The notes beneath the pieces are model-generated. The model was not told where the DNA came from, ran no database searches, and worked only from the letters and a program-made list of their open reading frames with translations. A DNA stretch of 64,000 nt from Lihuaxuella thermophila (GTDB lineage: Bacteria; Bacillota; Bacilli; Thermoactinomycetales; Thermoactinomycetaceae): positions 1 through 64,000 of the forward strand of contig NZ_FOCQ01000011.1 of the NCBI RefSeq assembly GCF_900110165.1. The letters are read 5' to 3'. A program made the translations under genes and the position numbers. Shown in pieces: positions 16,343 through 25,138 of this stretch; position 1 is the first letter of the stretch; the number at the start of each line of letters is the position of its first letter.

Positions 16343-17200
16343 TCAATTCTTTTGCAAAGTCGGATTTTGTTCTTTTTGCCACTGCAACAGCTCTTCTTTG
16401 TCTTTGGCCCGTTCTTCGCGGATCCACCGCAAAAAAACAATGCCAATCGCCGTGATATACACAATCTCTTGCATGATCTTCATGATCACCCCGCCCAGCT
16501 GTTGATCATGCATCGGCGACATGATCGGCACAAGCTGGGACATCTCTCTGTATGAGTCGAACAACACGATGTCTGTAAATGTAATGATCGCGCAGGCCGG
16601 TGTCAACAACACTCCGTTCGCAAAGATGAGAGCCAGTTTGTGGAGTGATTTGACACGGTCCAATTCCGGGACCGGGCAGATGATCGGCCACCACATGCAC
16701 AAGGCGGCAAACAGCAAGAGCACATGCGAAACATAGTGAAGCACATGACTCCCCATGATGGTATCAAAGATGACCGGTACATGATAGAAAGTGATCAACC
16801 CATTAAAGAAAAACAGAGTGATCAACGGCCGGGTGAAAAATCTGCCTATGGCCCGAATCCAGCGGATCTTCAAGACCGGACGAAGCATATATGCCGGTAA
16901 ACCCAGTAAAAGAAGCGGCGGCATGACAAAGTACAAAAGTGACATCTGCAGCATGTGCATACTGAACAACTCATGCGCCAATAAATTTAACGGGCTCCCC
17001 ATGGAAAAGTAGTAGATGATCCATCCGAGCAAAAAGAAGGCCCTGGTTGAACCCGGAACGTGTTGTGAACCGGGAATCCAGTGTTTCAAGGGACCCGTCA
17101 ACAAAAGATATACGACGGCTCCCGACAGAAAAAGCAAATTGAGTTCAAAATCCCAGTTCTGGGCATACAAAAACAGCTGGAGAAATTCTTGCGTAGACAT
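16343..17200 (-). CDS. ctaG: Cytochrome c oxidase assembly factor CtaG (caa3 type)
   Basis: 285 aa with about seven hydrophobic segments: LLFLSGAVVYLLLTGPL, FFLLGWIIYYFSMGSP, MSLLYFVMPPLLLLGLP, LITLFFFNGLITFYHVP, VLLLFAALCMWWPIICP, and a final VYITAIGIVFLRW. Conserved His/Met-rich turns (HELFSMHMLQM, SPMHDQQLGG) agree with the copper-handling role of the family in Bacillus oxidase maturation. The ATG at 17200 is preceded by AGGAGGT. Forms a unit with the cytochrome c gene. Confidence 0.92.
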   Translation of the reverse strand: MSTQEFLQLFLYAQNWDFELNLLFLSGAVVYLLLTGPLKHWIPGSQHVPGSTRAFFLLGWIIYYFSMGSPLNLLAHELFSMHMLQMSLLYFVMPPLLLLGLPAYMLRPVLKIRWIRAIGRFFTRPLITLFFFNGLITFYHVPVIFDTIMGSHVLHYVSHVLLLFAALCMWWPIICPVPELDRVKSLHKLALIFANGVLLTPACAIITFTDIVLFDSYREMSQLVPIMSPMHDQQLGGVIMKIMQEIVYITAIGIVFLRWIREERAKDKEELLQWQKEQNPTLQKN

Positions 17201-17609
17201 GGAATACCTCCTGTGCCACTCCCTCTACTATATGTATGATAACACAGCTTTCCAGGTCGTTTTGGTGAACAAAATGAAGTTGGTGTGAACCTTTTCACCA
17301 GTATTCGTCCGATCCTTTTCAGCCGTGTTTCCTCCTACCCTTTCGTTTGTATCTCACCGAAGTTGACCTTGTTTCAGTTTGCCCACATGGGATTCCATTC
17401 CATTCACACAGGACCCGTCCACGCCATTTCCAAACACCAAGAAGTCAGCAAAGCGTAAGAACCATCCATTGTGAACAAATCCATCTTTTTTCATAAAATG
17501 GGGAGATGCCCATCCCGTTGGAGTGCCAACGCGAATAAGATATGGGTGACATACCCATGTCTCAACCTTCACCATGCAATTGTTGAACCAGCCAATGGGA
17601 GGTAACAGC
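17201..17609. other. Divergent intergenic region between ctaG and the second MurF-like gene
   Basis: No credible gene. A hairpin-forming ATGGGT / ACCCAT dyad (17532-17548) lies 60 bases before the MurF-like start. No firm promoter was identified. Confidence 0.4.
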
Positions 17610-18986
17610 ATGAAAACAATCTCTCTGGGAACGTTAGCGAAAATAGCGAAAGGCAGACTGCTGTCTGGAAATCCGTCTGCAACTGTGAATGCTGTAAACT
17701 TTGGAAAACCAAAGAAGTTACAACGACACCATGTTTATTTTTATACACGTAAAATCAATTGGTCTAAACAATTGGCAGCCATCAAAAGGGTTCGCCCCCT
17801 CGCCGTCGTCCTGCCTGCCGGAATCTCCTCTCCATCCATTCCGTCTGGTATTGGTGTGATCCGGGTTCAAGATGCCTTTACGGCTTTCTGGAACGTAGCC
17901 AAGTGGAATTGGAGTCAAATATCTGTCAAAGTTGTGGGGATCACCGGGAGTGCCGGAAAATCGACCACGACGGAAATGTTGGCTTCCATACTTAAATACA
18001 GATGGCCGATGGTAAAAACGGAGGGGAATCTGAACACTTTCTCATTCTTGCCTTCATATCTGGTTCGCCTACAACCCAAACATAAGCTTCTTCTCTTGGA
18101 AATGGGAATGAAATCGCTCAACAATATCAAAAGACAATGCCAGGTCGTTCGCCCGGGCATCGGAGTGGTCACCAATGTCGGCGAGGCCCATGCAGGAAGT
18201 TTAGGGGGTCTGGACCTTGTTGTCCGGGCCAAACAAGAAATGGTAGACGGGGTACGACCCGGCGGCACATTATTTTTGAATGCCGACGATGAGGGATCAC
18301 AAAAATTAAGTGTCAGAAACTTCCGCGGAACATTGAAAAAATTCGGCATTCATAATCCTGCTGATATCCGTGGGAGAAACGTCCGCTTCACTGGAAGAGG
18401 GATGGCTTTTGATGTAGAAATAAATGGTACTGTGAGTTCGTTTTTCATCCCCACATTCGGCACCCACAATGTGTATAATGCCTTAGCCGCCATTGGTGTT
18501 GCGCTCGAACTCGGATCAACGATCCGGGAAATACAAAAGGGTCTGTCAACGTTTAGGACTCCCAAGATGAGATTACAAACGATTCGCAGCCATTCGGGAC
18601 GCTTGCTGATCAATGACGCCTGGAATGCCAATCCGTCGGCGATGGCAGCGGGCTTAGAGGTGTTAAAACTTCTTTCCGGATCCAGACCTTCGATCGCCGT
18701 ACTTGGTGATATGTTGGAACTGGGAAATCTGACCAAATCTTCTCATGAAAAAATCGGTAAATTAGTGGCCAAACTCGGAATCAACCAGCTCATTACCATA
18801 GGCAAAAAAGGCCGGCTCATCGCTGAATCTGCGGTCAAACATGGCATGAACAAAAACAATGTGTTCAGCTACTCCACCCATGACCAAGTCGTCCGTCACA
18901 TCCGTCGAACCCCCGTAAACTCCGTTGTCTATTTTAAAGCCTCCCGCAAATTAAAATTGGAAAAAGTTGTTCAGCAATTGAGGTAA
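17610..18986 (+). CDS. MurF-like Mur ligase, paralog 2
   Basis: 458 aa from the ATG at 17610 (MKTISLGTLAK), preceded by GGGAGGT; an in-frame ATG 12 codons earlier lacks an RBS. Same length and motif order as the protein at 6945: ITGSAGKSTTTEM loop, LLLEMGMKSLNNI, TNVGEAHAGSLGG, HNVYNALAAIG, MRLQTIRSHSG and the MurF hallmark INDAWNANPSAM (Trp replaces the usual Tyr). All three Mur ligase domains are present. MurF couples a dipeptide to a UDP-sugar-peptide using ATP. The lack of nearby cell-wall genes and the presence of a close twin make a specialised ligase likely. It stands alone and ends at the plus-strand terminator at 19258. Confidence 0.83.
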   Translation: MKTISLGTLAKIAKGRLLSGNPSATVNAVNFGKPKKLQRHHVYFYTRKINWSKQLAAIKRVRPLAVVLPAGISSPSIPSGIGVIRVQDAFTAFWNVAKWNWSQISVKVVGITGSAGKSTTTEMLASILKYRWPMVKTEGNLNTFSFLPSYLVRLQPKHKLLLLEMGMKSLNNIKRQCQVVRPGIGVVTNVGEAHAGSLGGLDLVVRAKQEMVDGVRPGGTLFLNADDEGSQKLSVRNFRGTLKKFGIHNPADIRGRNVRFTGRGMAFDVEINGTVSSFFIPTFGTHNVYNALAAIGVALELGSTIREIQKGLSTFRTPKMRLQTIRSHSGRLLINDAWNANPSAMAAGLEVLKLLSGSRPSIAVLGDMLELGNLTKSSHEKIGKLVAKLGINQLITIGKKGRLIAESAVKHGMNKNNVFSYSTHDQVVRHIRRTPVNSVVYFKASRKLKLEKVVQQLR

Positions 18987-19202
18987 CCACCTTGCTTTGA
19001 AAGGGATCAGACTGGAACAAGGACCCGGCAATCACGTTTCAAACTGTTGCATCCATCAACACGGCACGTTCCATGCCGTAACATCGTTTGGTGAGCCAAC
19101 TGATCTATTTCGGTTCCGGAACGTGCCTCAGTCGCTTTGTATGTTCGTTATTGACAAATTCGCTCTCCTCCGGTATTCATGTGCAACCCATTGCCGGCGC
19201 GA

Positions 19203-19243
19203 AATAAAAAAGACGCGTTCTCCCTGCGGCAGATAGCGTCTGT
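19203..19243 (-). terminator. Terminator of the XRE regulator gene
   Basis: AGACGC / GCGTCT stem (19211-19216 with 19236-19241), then TTTTTATTT on the minus strand. Confidence 0.65.
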
Positions 19244-19257
19244 TTCAACATGCTGCC

Positions 19258-19288
19258 CTGTGCCGCCTTTCAAGCACAGAGTTTTTTC
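19258..19288 (+). terminator. Terminator downstream of MurF-like paralog 2
   Basis: CTGTGC / GCACAG stem (19258-19263 with 19274-19279) followed by six T residues. Confidence 0.55.
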
Positions 19289-19316
19289 GATTATAGAAAT
19301 GAGGTTTATTCCCGTT

Positions 19317-19598
19317 TTATAAATCCTTCATTGAGTCCAGCATATTTCTTTTTTCGGGAATAAACGTATACAGTTCATCCACTTTTACATCTAAAAGATG
19401 TGCCAATTCAAATGCTTTTTCCAGGCGTGGAAATGAACGCCCGTTAACCCACAGACTAAATTGCTGTTTTGTTATGTTCAGCTTCTCCGCCAGATGGGTT
19501 TGAGAACATTTGACTTTTTTCCCGTTTAACTCAATCTTGAAGCCCTCATTTTTCTTTTTGGCAATCACCAGTTCAATGTTCGGTTTTAACTTGCTCAT
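19317..19598 (-). CDS. Small XRE-family helix-turn-helix regulator
   Basis: 93 aa. The HTH spans about residues 30-75: SQTHLAEKLNITKQQFSLWVNG forms the two helices, followed by RSFPRLEKAFELAHLLDVKVDELYTF, the usual Cro/C1-type tail. The N-terminal 30 residues are lysine-rich. No partner domain, so it is likely a simple DNA-binding repressor or activator. It is monocistronic, with an AT-rich upstream region and its own terminator. Target unknown; the 10-bp inverted repeat at 19063/19118 is near but downstream. Confidence 0.85.
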   Translation of the reverse strand: MSKLKPNIELVIAKKKNEGFKIELNGKKVKCSQTHLAEKLNITKQQFSLWVNGRSFPRLEKAFELAHLLDVKVDELYTFIPEKRNMLDSMKDL

Positions 19599-19769
19599 CG
19601 GTTACTCCCCCTTTTACAATTATTATAACATTTAATATGAACGATTGAATTTAAAATTTTGAATTTATCCATTATTTTTCTTGGAAAATTTACTTAAGCC
19701 TCTGACGTCCCGCAAAACTTCGTAAAAATGTTTGCGCATGGATACATAGAGAAAATAAATGGATCGGGA

Positions 19770-19803
19770 AAAATAAAAGGCGCAGGAGCCCGTCCCGCAC
19801 CTT
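19770..19803 (-). terminator. Terminator of the FAH-family gene
   Basis: 11-bp stem AAGGTGCGGGA / TCCTGCGCCTT (two G-T pairs) with a 5-base loop, followed by TTATTTTT, read on the minus strand just after the stop codon. Confidence 0.8.
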
Positions 19804-19808
19804 TCCCC

Positions 19809-20435
19809 TCACGCCAATTTGATTTTACATTCCCCCAGCACCTGTTGGCCCCATAATAGCTGTAAATGGTCTCCATCGGCGATGCTGCCCACGCCTGCAG
19901 GCGTTCCTGTAAAGATCAGATCACCGGCGCCAAGCCCAAAATGGACGGCACAAAAACCGATCATCGTATCCAAGTCGAATAACATCTCACTGATGTTTCC
20001 CCGTTGCACGCATTCTCCGTTTTTCAACAGCGAAAAATCAGTCTTTTTACAGACATCCGTACCTGGAAACCTCTGAAATTCAGTTACGATTGCGGAATTT
20101 GGGAAGCCTTTTGCCAAGAGCCAGGGATGTCCTTTCTCCTTCAATCGGCTTTGAACATCGCGCAGAGTAAAATCAATGCCAAGAGCCATGCGGTCTACCA
20201 AATCCTCCGCTCTCATTCCCTCTTCATATGGTTTGTCAATATGGATGACAAATTCAGCTTCATAATGGATTTCCCCGCGTCCACGCGGCAAAACAATCTC
20301 TTGTCCACGAGCTACAACCAGAGCGTGGGTAGGTTTGGAGAAAACCAGGGGGGACTCCGGCACTTCGTTGCCTAGTTCTTCAGCATGCAAGCGATAGTTT
20401 CTGCCGACACAATAAATATTGCGAATCGATTCCAT
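19809..20435 (-). CDS. Fumarylacetoacetate hydrolase family protein
   Basis: 208 aa. The start MESIRNIYCVGRNYRLHAEE was chosen because AGAGGAAAGAAC directly precedes its ATG. Family motifs: YCVGRNYRLHAEELGN, PLVFSKPTHALV, the metal-binding GEIHYEAEFVIHI (His/Glu, about residues 59-72), GIDFTLRDVQ, PWLLAKGFPNSA and the closing LIFTGTPAGVGSIADGD. Such Mg-dependent enzymes hydrolyse or decarboxylate beta-diketo acids (acylpyruvases, oxaloacetate decarboxylase-like). The exact substrate is not deducible. Single gene with its own terminator. Confidence 0.9.
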   Translation of the reverse strand: MESIRNIYCVGRNYRLHAEELGNEVPESPLVFSKPTHALVVARGQEIVLPRGRGEIHYEAEFVIHIDKPYEEGMRAEDLVDRMALGIDFTLRDVQSRLKEKGHPWLLAKGFPNSAIVTEFQRFPGTDVCKKTDFSLLKNGECVQRGNISEMLFDLDTMIGFCAVHFGLGAGDLIFTGTPAGVGSIADGDHLQLLWGQQVLGECKIKLA

Positions 20436-20573
20436 GTTCTTTCCTCTTTTCTGATACAAGTATAGGTAGGATAACAAATTACTCTTACATCAAAAATTGC
20501 ATTTTTGAAAAGGTTTCTGCCTTGAAGAAAGCGAACCATCCAATAAAGAGACGGGTAGAAGGGAGACCAGCAC

Positions 20574-20801
20574 ATGAAAAAAAGAGTACAGGTCAAATGC
20601 TTTGAAGCGGGTTCCGGCAGCCAATTGGAAGATCAGATCAACGACTGGATTGTCACTGAGGAGATTCAGGTCCTCGACATCAAGTATACCGTTAATTCGC
20701 AAGAATCGCGCCGCCATTACGCCATGATCTTGTTTGAAATTCTTGACGAAGAGGAGTCCCGGTCGGCGCAAGGATCGCTCTTTGGACTCGAAAATCGTTG
20801 A
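20574..20801 (+). CDS. Cse60-like sporulation protein
   Basis: 75 aa. The protein (KKRVQVKCFEAGSGSQLEDQINDWI, then VLDIKYTV and RHYAMILFE) matches the Cse60 family, whose Bacillus subtilis member is a small sigma-E-controlled sporulation protein of 60 aa. The basic start plus two beta strands and acidic tail are typical. RBS AGAAGGGAGACC before the ATG. Function in the mother cell is not known. The gene stands alone, divergent from the FAH-family gene. Confidence 0.82.
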   Translation: MKKRVQVKCFEAGSGSQLEDQINDWIVTEEIQVLDIKYTVNSQESRRHYAMILFEILDEEESRSAQGSLFGLENR

Positions 20802-21102
20802 TAAGAGTCTCGGTCCGCAAGATCGATCCGGACAGATGGCACCACCTTTTCCGATAAATTGTTTGATCATGGACACCTCCCCCTCCTATACATAACGTAA
20901 GGGCTGGCATTTCCATTTTTATTTTACGATCCGGCTCATTTCCCCCTCACCCCTTTATTTGCGAATAACTGGACAGAACCCTATTACGAATCACTCTTCC
21001 CCTATGACACTGTTCTTGGAGGGGATTTCTTTCATTCATCCGTCTACTTTTTCATGAAAAAAAGCCGATTCATCCCGAAAAAATGAATCGGCTTTTTGGC
21101 TA
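20802..21102. other. Intergenic region after cse60
   Basis: No convincing gene. It holds the shared terminator at 21057-21100. A minus frame starting near 20870 has a good GGAGG but runs antisense through cse60 and is not called. Confidence 0.5.
21057..21100. terminator. Bidirectional terminator
   Basis: 13-bp stem AAAGCCGATTCAT / ATGAATCGGCTTT (21061-21073 with 21083-21095), A-rich on one side and T-rich on the other. Confidence 0.85.
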
Positions 21103-21444
21103 CTAATCCGTCAGCACACGGTCCTCCTTGCTGGCCGGCTGTGAAATGACGAGAAACTCCACTACACAATCGGATTGATTCATCATTTGATGGGGAACGT
21201 TGGGAGGGACCTCCACTCCTTCGTGGTCGCGCAAAATGATTATTTCTCCGTCGATTTCCATCGTTGCCGTTCCTGAAAGGACAAAGAAGAATTGTCTCGC
21301 TTTTCGATGATAATGGCGAACTTCTGAAGTCTGAGGAGGCATTCGTTCATGAATTATGCTCAGCTCTTTCTGTTTGACCAGCTGCCACCCGTCGCAGAAA
21401 TCTCCCCAAAGATAATGTTCGGCATTCTCTTTGCTTATCTTCAT
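21103..21444 (-). CDS. Single-domain cupin protein
   Basis: 113 aa beta-barrel. Cupin motif 1 is HYHRKARQFFFVLSGTATMEIDG (about residues 43-66), with metal-binding His residues, and motif 2 is VPPNVPHQMMNQSD. It ends with a short tail. Such proteins are either small-molecule isomerases/epimerases or sensors; no substrate can be named. It lies 25 bases downstream of the AtoE-type transporter gene on the same strand and is probably co-transcribed with it. Confidence 0.85.
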   Translation of the reverse strand: MKISKENAEHYLWGDFCDGWQLVKQKELSIIHERMPPQTSEVRHYHRKARQFFFVLSGTATMEIDGEIIILRDHEGVEVPPNVPHQMMNQSDCVVEFLVISQPASKEDRVLTD

Positions 21445-21469
21445 GTTCTTTCCCCTTTAACTCCAAAGT

Positions 21470-22846
21470 TTAGAAGATCAAAAGAGCCGCTCCAAAGATG
21501 ACAAAGCCAAACAACAATGCCATGACACAATATCCCATGATATCCCGGATGGTCAAACCTGCCAGAGCGAGAATGGGCAAAGCCCAGAAAGGCTGAATCA
21601 TATTAAATACACCTTCGCCGAAAGCCACGGACATAGAGATTTTACCCAGATATTCGGGTGAAGTTTGTCCAAGTTCAAGAGCTGCCTGAATCGATACCGG
21701 CCCCTGAACGGCCCAGTGACCGCCTCCCGATGGCACGAATAATGTAATCAAACAGGAAGCCAGGTAATTTAAAAAAGGCAGTGTATGTACATTGGCAGCC
21801 TCCACCATTTCCCTGGCCAATACCGTTTGCAAAGGGTCAATCCCGTCAGCCGGAGCATAGGCCATCAGGGCCATGATTCCCCCATAAAGAGGATATTGCA
21901 ACAGCAGGGAACCGGAAGCTTTGGCCGATTCATAAAATGCCTTGACATAACGAATGGGAGTCCAATGAAACAAAAGCCCCAACAGAGTGAACAGCAGGAT
22001 CATCGTATTAATGGAAACTTTTGCTTCAAGCGTCACAAAAAATTGATAAAAGCCCGCCACCACAAGAAGCAGATTTAAAATCCACGCGTTTTCCAACACG
22101 CTTGCAAAAGTTTTGGGCCTGTCCGTTTGGGTGATTGTTTCACTGGATGCCGCCGCCTCCGCTTGCAGCAAAATACTTCGGTCGATGGTTTTGATGTGGG
22201 TCGGAGCCATCCATTTTAACATCAGCGGGAAGAAAAGCAATGTTGCTGCAACCGGGACAATATTATAGAAAGTGAGAATATCGTCTTCAATCCCAACCGT
22301 TTGTTTGGTCATTTTGTAAATGATGTTCAAAGAACTCGCCGGATCCGCGTTTGCCAGCACAATGGAACTGGAAAATCCGGAAGTCCACGTAATAAAGCCC
22401 ATATACGCAGCTGCCACGACATAGCCGAAATCCATCTGCTCCAGACGCTTGGCGATCTCCTTGGCCAGGATGGTGCCAATCACCAAACCCAATCCCCAGT
22501 TGATGAGCGATCCGATCGCCCCGATCAGAAAACACATCACCGCAGCCTGCACCTGATTCTTGGGCCAAGCCGCGAGCCGGACCAATCCCTTTTTTATGAG
22601 CGGTGCTTGGGCGAGCGTCGTACCGCAGACCAGTATTAAAGTCATCTGCAGGGCAAAGGTAAAGATATTTTGCGAACCCCATACCCCTTGGTACCAGGTG
22701 TCAATCATTCCACTGAGGTTGGCTTGCGGAACCAATAAAAAATTCAGCACAACCACTAACAGCGTGAGTATGACCGCGAATAAATAGGGATCCGGCATGT
22801 ACCTTTGCATATATCTGACAAAGAAATGAGTCAGTCTGGCAAGCAT
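21470..22846 (-). CDS. AtoE-type short-chain fatty acid transporter
   Basis: 458 aa from the ATG at 22846, chosen because AGGAGG lies 6 bases upstream (a GTG two codons earlier sits too close). About ten to twelve membrane helices. Family segments include RYMPDPYLFAVILTLLVV, GSQNIFTFALQMTLILVCGT, GLGLVIGTILAKEIAKR, FITWTSGFSSSIVLANADP and FVPSGGGHWAVQGPVSIQAA. Members import acetoacetate or other short-chain fatty acids. Co-transcribed with a cupin gene; no acetoacetate-CoA transferase is adjacent, so the substrate is open. Confidence 0.9.
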   Translation of the reverse strand: MLARLTHFFVRYMQRYMPDPYLFAVILTLLVVVLNFLLVPQANLSGMIDTWYQGVWGSQNIFTFALQMTLILVCGTTLAQAPLIKKGLVRLAAWPKNQVQAAVMCFLIGAIGSLINWGLGLVIGTILAKEIAKRLEQMDFGYVVAAAYMGFITWTSGFSSSIVLANADPASSLNIIYKMTKQTVGIEDDILTFYNIVPVAATLLFFPLMLKWMAPTHIKTIDRSILLQAEAAASSETITQTDRPKTFASVLENAWILNLLLVVAGFYQFFVTLEAKVSINTMILLFTLLGLLFHWTPIRYVKAFYESAKASGSLLLQYPLYGGIMALMAYAPADGIDPLQTVLAREMVEAANVHTLPFLNYLASCLITLFVPSGGGHWAVQGPVSIQAALELGQTSPEYLGKISMSVAFGEGVFNMIQPFWALPILALAGLTIRDIMGYCVMALLFGFVIFGAALLIF

Positions 22847-22937
22847 CTTCACCCTCCTGCGGATTTTAAATAAATATTGAAATTTGTATAAATAATAATA
22901 CGATATTCGAATGTGATTTTCCTTTATCTTTATCTAT

Positions 22938-23453
22938 TCACTCATCCTTGGATAAAAAAAGAACCATATATTCCTCATCCAAATACTGATCCCCTACTTT
23001 CAGCGCCCTTTTCTCCAGGCCATAAGGCCGGAATCCCATTGACAGATAAAGATTTCGGGCCGGAGTATTTTTCGTGACGACAGTGAGGTGGATCTGTTCA
23101 AGGCCATCCATCTTTTTTGCCTTTTCGAGCACTTCATGAAGCAATAAACGCCCGACTCCCCGCCCTCTCGCTTCCGGAGCCACATACATTCCCCAAATCA
23201 TGGATTTATGCTTCATTTTGCTTAAACTCTCTCTGCTGAACCCCGTCAGGCCAACCAGTTGTCCGTCCGCTTCGAAAGCCCCTAAGATGAACTGATTATC
23301 CGATGCATTCAGTCGTTCAGCCACTTGCTCCAGCGACCGGTTTGCCGATTCCTCATACGATGCGCCGAATGCCTCCGGATTTTCCTTCAGTGCCCGAAGC
23401 CGAACCGGCCAATAAAGCGGGGCATCCTCTTTAGTTAAGACTCTGATCTTCAT
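22938..23453 (-). CDS. GNAT family N-acetyltransferase
   Basis: 171 aa. Starts MKIRVLTKEDAPLYWPVRLRAL, with beta-strand GAFEADGQLVGLTGF, the acetyl-CoA pyrophosphate loop APEARGRGVGRLLLHEVL (Q/RxxGxG/A, about residues 92-110), and the C-terminal THLTVVTKNTPARNLYLSMGFRPYG pattern. It transfers an acetyl group from acetyl-CoA to an amine of an unknown small molecule or protein. Single gene; no operon partner. Confidence 0.88.
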   Translation of the reverse strand: MKIRVLTKEDAPLYWPVRLRALKENPEAFGASYEESANRSLEQVAERLNASDNQFILGAFEADGQLVGLTGFSRESLSKMKHKSMIWGMYVAPEARGRGVGRLLLHEVLEKAKKMDGLEQIHLTVVTKNTPARNLYLSMGFRPYGLEKRALKVGDQYLDEEYMVLFLSKDE

Positions 23454-23599
23454 CTCCGATCCCTCACAATGTAGGCTACCGTCACATCGATAAACGAGGT
23501 TCCTGCCATGTGTATGGAAGTCTTCCCATGTGCTGTGTTCAGGATGTTCCGGTCAGCCAAATCTATAGAATCTTACGTATATTATTATATCAACAAAAA

Positions 23600-23645
23600 A
23601 TGAGACTGTTGACACTCGCTTTGCCAACAGTCTCATCGTTTTTTC
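23600..23645. terminator. Bidirectional terminator before the alcohol dehydrogenase gene end
   Basis: 12-bp stem ATGAGACTGTTG / CAACAGTCTCAT (23600-23611 with 23625-23636), with T runs on both readings. Confidence 0.8.
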
Positions 23646-23695
23646 AACATTTTTTTACGTTGTTACACGAAACGCGGAAACATCAAAGCCCTTAT

Positions 23696-24859
23696 TTATA
23701 GCGACATTTTAAGAATGGCCCGGATATCTTCCAGATTCAACGGTTTAAATCGACCTACTGTTCCCGTGTCAGCAGCTTTTTGCGCCATAAGATCCAAGTT
23801 GGAATCATCGATTCCGTAATCGGCCAGGCGGCTGGGTGCCCCGATGCTGCTCCAAAACTGCCGCAACCGGTCGATTCCCTCTTCAGCGACTTGCCTGTCC
23901 GTTTTCCCTGCCGGATCAACACCAAAAACACGGACCGCCAGTTGCTTCATCTTCGGAGTCGTTACATCCAATGCATATCGGATCCAATTGGGGAAAATAA
24001 TCGCCAGCCCACCTCCGTGCGGGATGTCATACACTGCTGAAACAGCATGTTCAATTCGGTGCGTTCCCCAATCCCCGATCATCCCCTGGGACAGCATGCC
24101 GTTTAAAGCCATGGTTCCACACAGCATCATCGTTTCCCGATACTCATAGTTTTCGAGATCCTCCAGGAGTTTCGGAGCCGTTTCCATCACTGTAATCAAC
24201 AGGGATTCCGACATTCTCTCCAACAGGGGGACATTGGGCGAATGGCTGAAATAATTCTCCAGTACATGAGACATCATATCGACAATTCCGTAAACCGTTT
24301 GGTCGCGGGGAACGGTGAAGGTATGGACAGGGTCCAAAATGGAAAACTTGGGATAGACAAGCGGAGACCCCCAGCCCAATTTTTCTTTCGTTTCCCAGTT
24401 GGTAATGACAGAGCCGGCGTTCATTTCGGAACCGGTCGCTGCCAGAGTCAATACCGTTCCGAGCGGCAACGCATCCGTTGCTTCTGCCTTTTTCGAAATA
24501 ATATCCCATACATCCCCCTCGGATCTGGCGCCAACGGCAATCGCTTTCGTCGCATCAATGACGCTTCCTCCGCCCACTGCCAACAGGAAATCGATCTTTT
24601 TCTGTTTGCAAATTTCCACTCCCCGGTGCACAGTCGACAGACGCGGATTGGGTTCCACCCCTGCCAGTTCAAACACCTCTGCATCGATCTCTTTTAAGCA
24701 CTCCATGGTTCGATCATAGATTCCGTTTCGTTTGATGCTGCCCCCGCCATAGACGAGAAGCACTCTCTTGCCGTATGTAGGGATCTCCGTTTTGAGAGCC
24801 TCCAATTTCCCCCTGCCAAAGATGAGTTTCGTCGGATTATGGTATACATATGCGTCCAT
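23696..24859 (-). CDS. NADH-dependent butanol dehydrogenase (BdhA/YugJ-like iron alcohol dehydrogenase)
   Basis: 387 aa from [15 protein letters not shown], preceded by AGAGGTGG; this equals the length of Bacillus subtilis YugJ. Iron-containing alcohol dehydrogenase family: nucleotide loop [11 protein letters not shown] (about residue 40), [15 protein letters not shown] (about 95-110), and metal-ligand stretches [41 protein letters not shown]. It reduces aldehydes such as butyraldehyde to alcohols in the cytoplasm. Solitary gene. Confidence 0.92.
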   Translation of the reverse strand: MDAYVYHNPTKLIFGRGKLEALKTEIPTYGKRVLLVYGGGSIKRNGIYDRTMECLKEIDAEVFELAGVEPNPRLSTVHRGVEICKQKKIDFLLAVGGGSVIDATKAIAVGARSEGDVWDIISKKAEATDALPLGTVLTLAATGSEMNAGSVITNWETKEKLGWGSPLVYPKFSILDPVHTFTVPRDQTVYGIVDMMSHVLENYFSHSPNVPLLERMSESLLITVMETAPKLLEDLENYEYRETMMLCGTMALNGMLSQGMIGDWGTHRIEHAVSAVYDIPHGGGLAIIFPNWIRYALDVTTPKMKQLAVRVFGVDPAGKTDRQVAEEGIDRLRQFWSSIGAPSRLADYGIDDSNLDLMAQKAADTGTVGRFKPLNLEDIRAILKMSL

Positions 24860-24956
24860 GTCAGACCACCTCTTATTTATCGTTCGAGTCTCAAAATAAT
24901 TATAAAGCAATGGACGGACAAAATCCTGGTTTTTTCGCCGGCCGTTCGATCATTCC

Positions 24957-25061
24957 TTCTTTAGAACGGCGAATCACCGTATCCTGACGGACTTGGGACA
25001 GATCACCATGGACTTCTTCAGCAGAATAACCACGTCTATTCAGACCTTCGGTCAAGAAGAT
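24957..25061 (-). pseudogene. Relic of a DEAD-box RNA helicase (CshA-like, C-terminal helicase domain)
   Basis: In the minus frame open from 25112 to 24900, the segment LTEGLNRRGYSAEEVHGDLS then QVRQDTVIRRSKEG is plainly the helicase C-domain region that in CshA-type proteins reads like VDELTEGLxxRGYxAExIHGDLTQxxRxxVLRxFKEG. Flanking residues are unrelated and neither the DEAD motif nor the following ARGLD motif is present. It is an isolated fragment of about 35 codons between adh and an exonuclease gene. No start, so it is not expected to be expressed. Confidence 0.65.
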
Positions 25062-25088
25062 GGGGACAGCTTCTTCCAATAGCAGAAT

Positions 25089-25138
25089 GCCACAAGTGAA
25101 ACCCTCTCCCATTGTGCGAAGAGGGTTTCACTTGTGGC
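25089..25138. repeat. Perfect 19-bp inverted repeat (hairpin)
   Basis: GCCACAAGTGAAACCCTCT (25089-25107) is the exact reverse complement of 25120-25138, with a 12-base loop. The right arm includes the stop codon of the exonuclease gene. There is no T-run, so it is more an mRNA 3' stabiliser or insertion scar than a standard terminator. Confidence 0.85.

Larger units (their letters stand above)
18987..19316. other. Convergent intergenic region with terminators and a spaced inverted repeat
   Basis: Holds a perfect 10-bp inverted repeat GGCACGTTCC (19063-19072) / GGAACGTGCC (19118-19127), a minus-strand terminator (19203-19243) and a plus-strand terminator (19258-19288). No gene. Confidence 0.6.

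Noticed and set aside
20490-20876. Minus-strand frame starting MIKQFIGKGGAICPDRSCGP with a good GGAGG
   Set aside because: It runs antisense through the whole of the better supported cse60-like gene and loses protein-like character there; an independent short gene at its start cannot be shown.
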